DNA of 64,000 nucleotides from Neoceratodus forsteri. Its lineage: Eukaryota; Chordata; Ceratodontiformes; Ceratodontidae. The notes under the pieces were generated by a model. It made no database searches. It was given only the letters and a program-made list of their open reading frames with translations, and was not told the origin of the DNA. The stretch lies in contig CM057456.1 of the NCBI GenBank assembly GCA_016271365.2, positions 162,850,501-162,914,500 on the forward strand. The letters are read 5' to 3'. The translations under genes and the position numbers were made by a program. Of this stretch, positions 12,301 to 23,892 are shown piece by piece (positions within the stretch are counted from its first letter, which is position 1; every line of letters begins with the position of its first letter).

Positions 12301-13290
12301 CCAGCACGGTATACAAGTGCTTGGGGCAGGGAAAATAGAAACTGGCAATGCAAATGTCACAAAGTGAGTAAATTATATTGGTGGGATTCAAAGATATGGC
12401 ATCTACTGTCAAACCTTGTTTATCCTTCTCTCACTTATCTGTCACACTAGTATTCCTCCTGTCCCTAAACTACCGCTTGCCATGTTTGTCATGGAAGTCA
12501 CACTCAGATAACCATCACACTCACACATCGCCTAAGACAATGGGATGGATGACGTTGGATTATTAGAGTGCTGATTGTATTACATATTAGGCTTTACAAC
12601 AATTACATTTAATGTTAATGCTTGTTAGGTTTTGTTTTAGTTTCTAGTAATTGGGCCTTAAAATTGGGAATAGCAGGCTATCTGGGTTTTAACATCTTCT
12701 GATTGTTTCAAAAAGCAGTGATCCACTATCCATCTCCTTGTTACACTAGTACAGATACTGCAACTCCTCCTCTGTTCTGATAATCACTAGTGTGATCAGA
12801 GCTGAGGGAGGAGCAGCACCCACATCAACAGCAGGATGGAACATGAAGTTTGAGGTCTTCATATTTGTATGAGGAAGACATGTATAGGGTCTGTTTTGAA
12901 AGAATGATTTCAATGGTTAAGGTACTGGAGGGAGGCAGATGCAGCAGTTGAAGGTGGGGTCAAAACAGGAAAGAATAATCCAAGAGGAGCATGTTGAATT
13001 TAGAGCCACCTGAGGAGGGAGAGAGAACACTCATGGATTAGGAGCCTAAAATATGCCCTGAAGTGTGGTGAATCATTGAATGCAGACTGAGGTTTAACTA
13101 CTGTAAATGTGTCCTGAACCAAATTTTAAAATGGCCTGATTTTCTCCTTTCTGCATCTCTTCAGCACTAAGCAGAATTGGTCACATTATCATTTTAAGGT
13201 ATTATAATCCACAGTATAGACTCCACCATTTGGAAAAGTCTGCTTGGGGCCTCCTTTCCACCTGTGATCTGTCTACCAGTTCTTCTTCTT

Positions 13291-16200
13291 TTTTTTAATT
13301 TAAATTGTTATTTTCTTTAAATATGCTTTGTCCAGGATATAGTGCAATGCAGTTGTACAGACATAAATATATCAAAGTCACATGTCTATATTTCCTTAAA
13401 TCCATAGGCACACTTGATTTCAATAATCACTAATACAAGTTTCAGGTTGGAGCTAATAAATGTAAGAGACACCTTAAATACTGGCCCCAGTCCCCATAAA
13501 AGATGTAAGAATAGACCATGTATGTTAATATAAATTTGGTTTAGACAACCCAGCTCATCCGTGTCTCCATCCCTGAGCAACTCCATACCAATATCTCATT
13601 TCTATACCCTCAGCCAAAAAGATCTCAGAGAATAGGTCAGACTATTCCCGCCATCATGGTATAAAATCTGGGTAATGCTCTAACTGGTAATGGGTCCACA
13701 GACTCCATTGGTTAGTGAAACCAATCATTTTGTTGTCCAGTTTGGCTGAGGGCTGCTCTAATCTATATACTTCATAGGGTTAGCTTTCACCATGCTTCTT
13801 TGACTGGTTTACGCTTAGTAAACCAAAGCTTGGTGATCACTTTTTTACTATCGGGCCATGAGTGCAATAAGCCTATATTGTACTCAATGTATTTGAAGTC
13901 CAGTGCAGGGAGTCGCAGTCAGGATGAAGGCCAGTGTGAGCAGTTCAGGTGTCCAAAATATTTCATTCAATTCAGAAGTAACAACTGACCAACATTTCTG
14001 AAGGAAAGGGCAGGACCACAAAATATATGCCTCTCTGGCTGGATGGCAACAGCTTCCTCCAACATTCTGCCGGATCCCCTCCCTGTACTTAGCAGTGACA
14101 GCTGGGGTTCTAAAATAATATAGTCTAACTTTCCAGGCAAATTCCTTCAGTATGTCATAGAGAGACCGTAGAATAGGGAAAGGTTGCCTTTGCCAAAGAT
14201 TTTTATCAATCTCTACCCCAATATCTTTATCCATCGCTGTCTGACAAGGTCCAGGGATCCAGTGTAGTCGCTTCTAAGTGCTTGATACAATTGACTAATA
14301 ATATATTCCTGTATGCCACCTTTCAAGTGATGCCTGACCAGTCCCACCAAAGGAGATGGGGACTCCACACTGTTAACAGGGAATCCTCTTGGGAAGAAGA
14401 TAGTTTCTAAGCTTTGCATAGATTTGGTACTGATTTGAGGGTAGTTTATAAATAGGTTGTAGATAAGTAAAGGAAAGCAGGCCAGATGGACCTATGATTT
14501 GAAACACAAAACACAGATGGTAGGGTTCCCAGCCCTTCAGTAAAGAGGCAAATCCTGGTGGACCTATATCTGTGTCATGTGCCAAAGTAGAGAGATAGAG
14601 TCTCTCAGGTGAGGTTAGAGTGGAACGACTGACTTGCATCCCAACTCTAAAGAGTTCCCCAGTGAACTGCATAAACCTATTCAGGGGTTCCCCAGGATAT
14701 ATTGGGGACGTATTCTAGCCCATTGAGAGTTGCTTCAATATCCTTCCAATATGCTGTGTAAGAACTAGAGATATGTAAGAGGACAGTATGCAGCTGTGCT
14801 GCTTGTGCATATTTCTTTAAGTTTGGTATTCTAAGGCCCCCTTGAGTTCTAGGTAGTTACAATATGCAAAATTTCAATTGTGGTGGTTTATCAGCCCCAG
14901 AGAAACCTAGACATTAATGTATCCCTGGCTGAAAAGTAGGTATTAGAGGGTATGATGGGCAAGGTCTGTAGGAAAAAAGGAATCGAGGTAGAATATTTTG
15001 CTGGATGGTTTCTGCTCTGCTCACCAACCCAATAGGGAGGTTTGTCCATTTGGATAGGTCAGCTGTTATTTGCTGAATGATCGGTTCAAAGTTAACCAGC
15101 TCCAGGTGGATTAGCTGTGAGGGATTCTTGATACCGAGATATCTCATTTGACTCGGTTCCAGGGGAATGGAAGGCCCCTTCAGATTTCTGGGAGGGTTGA
15201 ATGAGTAATTTAGGACTTCCGTTTTGGAGCTATTTATTTATACCTGATAGATTCCCAAAGTTCAGCTGTTCACACTCAGGATGGAGGATTCAGGTGAAAT
15301 GAGTGTCATCAGAATGTCATCTGCAAAGAGCGTGAGCTTATATAACCTACCCCCATGGGTATCCCTTCAATATTATCTTGATGCCAGATATTAGCTGCTA
15401 GTGGTTCCAGATACAAAGCAAACAGGAGTGGGGACGTGGGGCAGCCCTGCTGGGTACCCCTGGCCAGCGGGAAGGGAGGGGACAGTGAGCCATCCAGCTT
15501 GAGGTATGCCACCGGGACTTGTACATTCTCTGTATTTGGGAAATACATTTATCAGGGAAGGCAAAATGTTTGAGTGTAGCTCAAAGATAGGGCCATGAGA
15601 CCTTATTGAATGCCTTTTTGGCATCTAAGCTGAGAAGGATTAGTGAAATTTGTCTCGTAGAGGCATGCTCTGTTAATAACAGAACCCGCCTGATCGATGT
15701 CATGTGCTTGGTGCTTCATAATAAAACCAACCTGGTCCCTGTCTACAAGATGTGGGAGCAACACATCTACTCTGTGAGCTAGGATGGACATGAACAATTT
15801 GTAATTGGTGTTTAGCTTTGAAATTGGCCAATACGATCACATCAGGGTGACATCCTTTCCTGGTTTAGGGAGGGCTGCTATCTCAGTGTATTTCCATGAA
15901 GATGGGGAATGCCCCTCTTGTATTTCCCAAAAGCTTTTGAGTAATGGTGGAATAAGCAATTTGCTCCATTTTTGTAAAACTCCATCGGGTAACCATCAGG
16001 TCCTGGTTCTTTTGAGTTTTAGTTAGTTTAAGAGAGGCCTTGATTTTCTCCATGGTAATGGGCATAATAACCCTCCACCTGTGATGGAAAAAGTGTGGAA
16101 GGGATATTCTGCAAGTATTTTGCTAGTTGTGGTGAGGATGTGTGGCATCCTCCAAATAGAGGCTTCTAGTAGTCAGCCATGGCCTGCCTGATGGCCTGAG

Positions 16201-17660
16201 GATGCATCAGGTATTTTTGGTTTTAGGGTCACACAGCTTTGCAACCATCACCTGTTGTCTCATCCCCGCAAATGCCTGGCTAAGTGCCTTGCACCTCTGG
16301 GTCCACCCTGCTGGCATTTAAGTTTTAAATAGAGTAGTTGTTCTATTTTTGGTCTATTAACCTTTGTAATTTGTGTTTGATAATTTGAAGCTGTGGTTTT
16401 ACAGTAAGGTCTCCCTGGTTCACTTGAGCCTGTAAGTGGGCAAAGTATTTTAGCAAATCTGCTTGTAAGGCTTCCTTTGCTTTTTTCTTTTTGCCGAGTA
16501 TCTTACCATCTTCCCTGAAGTAGAGTTTTAAGCGTGTCCCATTGTATAGCATGAGAGGTCTCTGTTGAGTCATTATCAGCTATAATTAAGGGCACATTCT
16601 GTTTTATCATGTGGCCAAATTCTTGGGTCCTGAATAAAGGATAGGTTGGCATGCCAAAGGAGTGTTTTGTGTCTTTCCAGGGCCAACTTAAGATAAAGAG
16701 GGTGTGGTCAGAAAGGATGAGGCCCCACTGAGAGATGTCCTGTACCAAGTCCAAATGTTCCACTGATAAAAAAAATAGTCTAGCCTCGCTGAGGCATTAG
16801 TCCCAGGGGAATGGTGAGTATACATCCATGCTGAAGGAAAGAAATGCCTCCATATATCAACCAAGCCAGTGCAGGAGGGTCATCTTCAAGTACTTTTAAG
16901 TGGGGTGGCTCTGTGTCTAGAGGATACTGAGTATCTGCTGTGGGGTTTAAAGTTACATTAAATTCCTCCTATCACATATAAGCCCTGGAGCTATGGAAAT
17001 AAAATCATCTAGAAATCTCTGCACCACTTGTGCTGAGCTGCCTGGGGAAGGTACACTGATGCAAGGGTCACTTGTATAGAATATAACAAGCCTGCTGCGA
17101 TAACATACCTGCCCTCACTGTCACTGATTTGGTGTATCTGGAATGGTAACCCCTGAGGGACTGTAATCACTGTTCCTGTCCTGCGACCAGAGGGATGTGA
17201 GGAAGCAACCACCGTAAAATCCCCATGATTTCAATTTGATGTGTTCTAATTGGGGAGATGTGTCTCCTGGAGGAGAACAATGCCAGGTTTATCTTTCTTA
17301 AAAAACTGGAGCAATCACCTATGCTTAATGGGGTTGTGTATACCATTGACTTTAAATGACAGTATGAGGGAGGCACTGATCATTTTAGAATTACAACAGT
17401 CAGCTGTAAGGAGGGTTGTGGCCACCATCCTTCTTCCTCCCCTCCTTGATAAAGTTGCAATAGGTACTCTGTAAGTTCTTCCCATCTTTCTCTGTAACCT
17501 CTATAGAAACCATCAGTTATATAAACATTTAGTAGACTAATGGACTCCCAAACCAAGGAGATTGGGCTCATAAGTGCCCTCTGTTGATCTGATCTGGACT
17601 TAAACTGTATTGCATGTTGTTTAGTGAAAATAAGAACATGGTCAACTGGGCACAACAATA
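13291..17660 (-). mobile_element. L1-type LINE, near-complete ORF2, degenerate
   Basis: A minus-strand element whose 3' end is marked by a poly-T run at about 13288-13297. An endonuclease domain lies at about 16500-17400, with a readable HISPIRTHQIEIMGIL segment (17200-17260) and an SDHTLFILSW block (16680-16720). Reverse transcriptase shows GTQQGCPTSPLLFALYLEPL at 15400-15470 and a FADD box at 15316-15327. The C-terminal domain at 13900-14230 shows the AYILWSCPFLQKCW pattern typical of L1. Upstream, 17380-17658 encodes an acidic segment (WEELTEYLLQLYQGG) that may be the end of ORF1. Numerous frameshifts and stops are present. I found no target-site duplication, so the 5' boundary is uncertain. 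Confidence 0.85.
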
Positions 17661-18804
17661 ACCATCAATCAACACATAAACTTTTCTGTATTTAAATTAT
17701 GCAGTAAGCTGGTATCATAATTCAAATATCCCAAAATATTCAAAGTGTGGTAAATCACCATTGGCTTCCAAGTGGGAGGACTGAAAGTCGCTCCTTTGTC
17801 TTTCAGAGAAGCAGCAACCAAAGTCTCTTCTATGATCAGCCCAATTAGAGTTTCCCATTGCTATCAGATAAACTTCAACCTTCACATGCAGTTAACAGTT
17901 GGTGCCCTTTGGCGTGGAATCAATCAAACACCCCATGGTTACTGAGCCTGAATTGATCTACTGTTAAAATATGGCGTTAAATACTAATTAAGAGACAGCT
18001 GTCCATCCCAGTGACACTGTGTCTAGCTGACCAGTATCAGGGTCACTACTGTTCATTACAATGATCTGAGTGTTGCTACATGTCTGGCAGATGACCCAAT
18101 TCATTTATAAATACAATGGCGTAGCTGCCAGATGTACATACTCAAACAACATTTTCTCAATTATTAAATTCTGAAGCACTAAAGGAAAATGGACCTGCAA
18201 TCAAATCAGATACACACACACACACACACAACAAATTGCCTGATTCATCTTTACATCATGTGCGTTGCCTGTGAAAGAACTGTAGCCTATATGTGTTCCA
18301 CTAAATGAAATGTGCCCCAAAAACACAACTTGTTGGTTGTCACTGCATATTTCCTGTATTCTTTATACACAGAATTATATTTTACAGACTAGGAAGTAAA
18401 ACCTTATTTGACCATATTCTAGAAAAGAGATTTACAGAACAACAATAAAAGAAGAGCAACTATAATGATAGATAATATGGAGTTGGGGTGTGCAAGTGTA
18501 TTTTTTCAAATACCTGGCAAGTACTTGTACTTAGCACAAACAGATATTTAGTACTCAGTATTCATGCTCAAGTCAGAGAAAATAAAAGTAACTCTTAATC
18601 ATTTCCCAGGAGGTCAGGACTACTACTTTGACCACACCCTGCCCAACCCCAGTTATCTTCTGCCCTCTAACCCCTGCCTCATCTATTAATAGTGTTGTTT
18701 TTAATGCCGGTTGCTTCTGGTGCTCTGTCAGTAGCTGATATTGTCTTGCACAAGTCTCCTCCTTCCAAGCCTGATTATCCCTAGTCCTCAAAGATCCATT
18801 TTAA
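17661..18804. other. Intron sequence, no gene recognised
   Basis: Possibly includes 5' sequence of the adjacent L1, but I cannot read ORF1 here. A (CA)n run lies at 18211-18230. Confidence 0.4.
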
Positions 18805-21376
18805 GTTGTCTTGCTTGTGTGCAAGCAACATCTTCTGGTAGTAATAGCACAATGAGAGGTGTGTCAGTGTTGGCGAATGCAGGCATGCTTTAGTAGGCGC
18901 TCCTCATTCCCCAATTAGCCAGCATGCTAGCGGTGATGCAAGAATGATGTAAATGCCACCAACTTGAAAGAAATGTGCCATTGCAATCAGAGACAAGCTC
19001 GTCATGCAGCGGCAGAGATGACATGCCTCACGTACATGCCTTTCTTGGTGAAACATTTCAATAAGCATGGCGGTGGCAGGACACAATCTCAAACAAAGCC
19101 GAAAACAGGGGTGCAATACCCATGTCGGCATGTCCCCACCCTCAAATTATGTGGCACACTGAAGCCCCATTCCACTGTGCCATTGCTCACATTAAAGCCA
19201 ACCATGCCCCCATTGTCGGCATATCTCTCAGCCCCCACATTGTGACTGGGAGCTCACTCCAGTGTGCCACCACACACAAAGCTGAACGTGTCGGCATGTT
19301 CCCCCACCTCCATTGTGTGGCACACTGGGAGCCCACCCCAGTGTGCCTAACAAACTTCATGATGTCCGTTTTTTTTTACCTGAAAAAAAAGTCTCTCATT
19401 CTGCGGGTGCCCCTCCCCCAACCCACACCCACCTTCTATGCACCTCCATCCCCATACACAACCTCACCCCATACTTACCTTTTGAGGTCTGGCTGCAATC
19501 ATTGATGGAGTGGGAACACATCTGGACTCTTCAAAGCTGAACTGCAAAATGAAGAAATGCTGGAAAGCTGTAAAAATGGCATCAATTGGGAGGGAGGTCA
19601 ACATAGGTGGATATAGCAGCTCATTTTTTAATTTTGGCTCCAAATTTTCAACATGGGGTTCTTGGGACCCCACCTCAAGAACACATGCACTGTCATCTCA
19701 TTTACATGTCCTGAAAGGTGATTTCACTGTCATCCGCGCGAATCACTTTGGGACTGATTAATGAAACAACAGTGCCACTGTTCATGAGGTGGAGTCCCAA
19801 AAGCCTATGTTGCAAATTTGGTGAAAAATTCCAAAAATGACTGTTATAAGAATGCATTGCACAGTTTCCATGCAAGCTCATAACTCGACAATTTTAATAT
19901 TGTCACTACAGATTTTCAACACTGCCATTTTTCATACCTTCTTATGAACAGTACAGCTGTCATTTTTCACATCCTGTCCGAAATGTGTTTTCGTACATCT
20001 GGCACACAATGGCATGGTCACTTTGGGAATTCAACTTTTGGGGCACATTAACAAAATCACAGTGCCACTGTTCATGAGCGGAGGTCCCAAAATGTCTATG
20101 TTGAAAGCTTGGTAAAAAATCCTCAAATAGTTGGGGTCAGCAGGAGGAAAGGATTGAGCGTCCGGAGGACAGCTTTCTCTCCTGGGTGGAGGGGATCCAT
20201 ACTCTGTGCCCGACTGGTCCCTGGTGGAAGTCGGGGCAAGGCATACAGAGTTGATGTTGGGGATGGGGAGTGGTGACACCGGCAGCAATGCATTGGCGTG
20301 GGGGCGTGCTACTCCTCCTTGGAAATCGCCAAATGCCTGTAGATGCCAGGAAGATGGAGTGCCTGGGCATGCCCCTATATGCCCTCGCTTGTCTGACTAC
20401 CCCCGATCTGACACACTTGAAGTATCAGGTGTCTGCCACCCCCCCCTGGCCCTGCTTGAGGGGAAGCCACAGCTTCATGGGGACTGGGAGGTAAGTATCG
20501 GGCAGGCGAGTGAGGCATGGGATGACTCCTTGGCACTCCCAAAGGGTCAGGATCTGTAGAATGTGGAGAGTTAAAATAGAAATAAAAAAATCTCCAAAAT
20601 AATTGCATTATGGGTGCGTGTTGTGCAGTTTCTATGCACACTTGTGACTCACCAATTTTTCATATTTTACTCAGATTTTCAACATTGCCATTTTTATAAC
20701 CCTCATGAACAGCACAGCTGTCATATTTCACATCCTGCCCAAAATGTGTTTTCGCACTCTGTGATGCAAATGGCGAGTTGCTGTGCAAAATCACCTTTCA
20801 GCTAATGAACTGATAGTGCCACTGTTCATGAGGTGGGGTCACAAAAGCTCATGTTGAAAATTTGAGAGAAAATACCAACAAATGCCAGGGTGTTAGGTTT
20901 TCAACCATAACGCCCCACCCTGTAGAGACTGGGACAGGCGCCAGGGGTGTGACTTGGGATTGTCGGTTGTAATGCTCACTCATTCCACCCCCACCCCCTA
21001 CCCTGCAGCCATTGACAGACATCAAGGTGTGCCTTGGACTCTTAGGCCCCAAAGTTCACCCCATTCTCCTATACTGCACCCATCTCAGCATATTTCCTTA
21101 TGGAATGGGGTGAGCGTGAGGCCTGAAGACCTATAGCACACTGCAACACTTGTCAGTGTCTGCAGGTAGGTAGGTGAGGTAAAATGATGTGAGCATTATG
21201 TCGATGACTCAAAGAGACACCCCAATGTCTGGTCGTTTCTGCAGGGTGGGTGGGAGTTGGCGCCAGTTCAATACTTCACTGCTATTCCTATTATGCATCT
21301 CTCTAACTCCTGCACTACCAATGCCAATACCAGCAAGACAACATTCGGCATTGACAAATGCTTGTTTTAATATAGC
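18805..21376 (-). mobile_element. Family X element, copy 1 (reverse orientation)
   Basis: A modular repeat of unknown class, found three times in the window. Read on the minus strand, it starts with the conserved end (aacaagcatttgtcaatg, 21354-21376). An approximately 85-bp minisatellite with the core cagggtgggt follows (about 20890-21260). Then come palindromic units with catgaacagtggcactg and gttgaaaattt motifs (19680-20880, interrupted by a retroposon at 20130-20584). A segment ending in an aggtaagtatgg splice-donor-like string lies at about 19440-19520. The GC-rich gcacactggg..cccagtgtgcc repeat is at 19110-19350. It ends in the hairpin cttgcttgtgtgcaagcaa at about 18814-18834. No transposase is visible. 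Module order matches copy 3 throughout. Ends are set by where similarity to the other copies stops. Confidence 0.75.
20130..20584 (+). mobile_element. Poly-A-tailed retroposon (family R), plus strand
   Basis: A 455-base insert inside family X copy 1, starting near ttggggtcagcaggagg and ending in an A-rich tail (aatagaaataaaaaaa). Flanks are near-duplicates: aaaaaatcctcaaata (20115-20130) and aaaaaatctccaaaat (20585-20600). Its head matches the minus-strand insert at 29581-30146 over ggggtcagcag-gaggaaa-ggattgagc and the following region with ctgg-ccctggtgga. It has no coding content I recognise. The shared head, tail and duplications support a SINE-like retroposon; I see no polymerase III boxes. 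Confidence 0.65.
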
Positions 21377-23560
21377 TGTTTGCCCTCTGCTGCTATCTAC
21401 TCCTGTCTTCTGTCCCTTGACCAAGTGACTTCTAGCCCCGTCTACCACCAGCCACCATCACACTGGTAAGGGGATTCACACAGAGTGGGAACCCAAAAGG
21501 CACCTGGGGCCATCATGTATGGCAATGGAAAGACATAGTATTTTCTGTGTTTCTCCAGAACCCAGAACTGTGGCAGCATGGAGGGCACATGTACACGGAG
21601 ACACATATGCTCTCCTGGAATCACAGCCCCATCCACCCACTTGATGTTGTGTCAGCCCCACATCCTCTTCTCTGACACTCAGCCTCCACCGGGTGTCAGT
21701 TAAGAGCTAGAAAACTCACCATCCCAGTCCGGGGATGAGAGCTGTCTAGTGACCACTCGATCATCTCCCTAGTCCTCAACCCCACTGATCCCTAGTGCCC
21801 AGAGCTCTTTCCCAAACTCCAGTCACTGGCATGACACAAGGTAAGGTGCTGGGACAGTGTCTCAGCCCGCAAGATTGCCACCTGGTCGACTCCCCAAACA
21901 TTTATTCTATTGAATATTTGGCTGACTGCTAATATTAGATCCATGATGTAGGGATGGAGCATAAGTAGCAATCTTGGGGAGTCCGCTGTCGTCCTTCCAT
22001 AGCATGCCTCTTCCTTTTCATTATCAGAAGCATAACTGAGAGGGAGGAGATGGAGCAGAATGCATCACTGCTGATACTCACTGCTTCACCCTCATTACCT
22101 CCTGTTTGCACTCCTGATCACATGCTCAATCATTAATGGCTGAAAAAATAAACTGGAGGCACTCATGGGAGGAATTGGGGCTAATCGGATCGTACGTCTG
22201 GCTGCTAGCCTAAAATTGTGGAATGGAGTCAGGAGGTGGGGTCAATGTTCAATGTACTGTAATGGATTCTCAATGATGGGGGTGGGGAGTTGGGCTACAG
22301 AGGGGACATTTGCAAAAGACTGTGTAGACTCTGGTACAGTGCGAGGGCAACCAACCACTAAAAGAAGAATTCAACAATGCCACCCATGTTCACTTGTTGA
22401 TATTTACTGTACAGTTCTTTGGCATAGAAAGTGCAGCAGTTACCTATGTATTCTTACTGTGTGCTATGACAATGGGGCTTGGTGCATGCAGATACTTTTA
22501 ACATTTGTCTCTTCGCTTTCTCCAGTGAAATGATGTTGAAATATGCATACTATTATTGATGCTGTGTTTTTAAATCTAATTGTTAAAGCAGAAAAATACC
22601 ACCCATTTTTTTGAGGGGAGGCTGTATTTTCTGTTTACATTGGGGTACTGTCAGCTTTTATTATTTATTTTGGTCCTATGGGAAAAGTGCGATCTGTCAA
22701 AGACTACATCCTGTCTGACTGTATCTTGGCTGCCGATTGTGCCTTACACATTAGTTCATTGTTGGTTTTACTAAGCCTGAGCTTCTTACCTCATAGCTCA
22801 TCTGAAGTTACACATGCCTGATTTCTCTGCAGGTTCCTGAGGACATTAGAACCTGTATCTGAACAAGGTGGCCTTAGCTGAGGTGAACTCTTGTGTGCAT
22901 GGCTTATGCATATTTTAAGGACTTTAGATAAACGTATGGCCTGAAAGTAGGTTTTGTCTTGAACATGGCAATATATTTACATTGAAAAATTAGCAAGGAA
23001 CACTTAAACCTTTTGCTTTGAAAATCAGAACTGTGACACTGGGCAAGGAAATACGAAAAGACAAGCATTGCTTCTTGACAGGAAACTGGATTATCACTCT
23101 AAAAAGACTGTTATAAAAGGAGTTTGAATGGACAAGGTTACCTTTCCTCATTCATTAGAATAAAAAGGAGAATGGGATCTTAATAAATAAGTACTTTTGA
23201 AACCTAACAATGTAGTAGAGTTGTCGAAGGCAAAGATCTGTTGTTTAAAGGTAAATTACAGTGGGGATCAATTACAACTTCTAAATAGCTATGCTCCCAA
23301 CTCTGGTGCTATTTTTTTTTTTACAGATTAAAACATGATTTTGACCTTGCTGATTCTTCTAGAAGATGAAGAAACATGGATATGAGACTTAAAGGTGAAC
23401 TGCACAGAATCTGAAAGTAATGTTTGCCAGTAGAAGTTGTTGTTTGTTAAAAATGGTTCCAGTTTTGTTTTTGCTTTATCTATACAAACTTATTAGTAAC
23501 CTCACTGGGGGTTTCTGAGCTACACATTGGTCTTAAGTATCATTTTAGAACTCTATAATT
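21377..23560. other. Intron sequence, no gene recognised
   Basis: Read on both strands. A weak inverted repeat surrounds 21870-21980 (caagattgc ... gcaatcttg). An open frame of 122 codons at 22165-22533 (plus strand) has no recognisable domain. Confidence 0.4.
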
Positions 23561-23709
23561 AAGCAATAATACATGACAGGGTGTAGTATATCATGCAGGA
23601 TATCATCACGCCTCAGGTAGTTGGGCATGAGGCCGCAGGGCGAGTCAGTCCACCCACCTTTATATGATGCTATCCCATGATATACTACACCCTGGAGTGC
23701 ATTATTGCT
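23561..23709. mobile_element. Foldback element F1
   Basis: A 149-base near-palindrome. The arms are perfect over 18 bases: agggtgtagtatatcatg at 23578-23595 and its complement at 23676-23693. They extend outward to agcaataata at the left edge and tattattgct-type sequence at the right edge. The centre (ggcatgaggc) resembles the centre of the foldbacks at 41798 and 45320. There is no coding capacity. It is typical of a MITE or foldback moved in trans. Confidence 0.75.
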
Positions 23710-23892
23710 ATTATGAATGGGCTCAAAGTAAAAAAAATAAAAAATTAATAATTCAAATCCTTTTGAAATGCATTTTTGTGGTGTTGGAGGAGTACATTTT
23801 AATATAAAGTTCCTGGAGGGCTCTGGACAGCAGGTGGCACTGTTATAAGTAGAGTCTATGTAGTTGCTTCTCTGTCTCTGTACTATGCCAGT

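Larger units (their letters stand above)
7741..13290. other. Intron sequence with microsatellites, no gene recognised
   Basis: About 5.5 kb without a recognisable coding exon or named repeat. It contains a (CA)n run at 8610-8641 and two (TA)n runs at 9259-9339. A minus-strand open frame at 10408-10680 (90 codons) has no familiar motif. I considered it as an exon and did not find matching myosin sequence. Diverged repeats beyond my recognition are likely. Confidence 0.45.

Noticed and set aside
21870..21980. Short inverted repeat caagattgc / gcaatcttg
   Set aside because: Arms are only about 9 bases plus a partial second pair; too weak to call an element without other copies.
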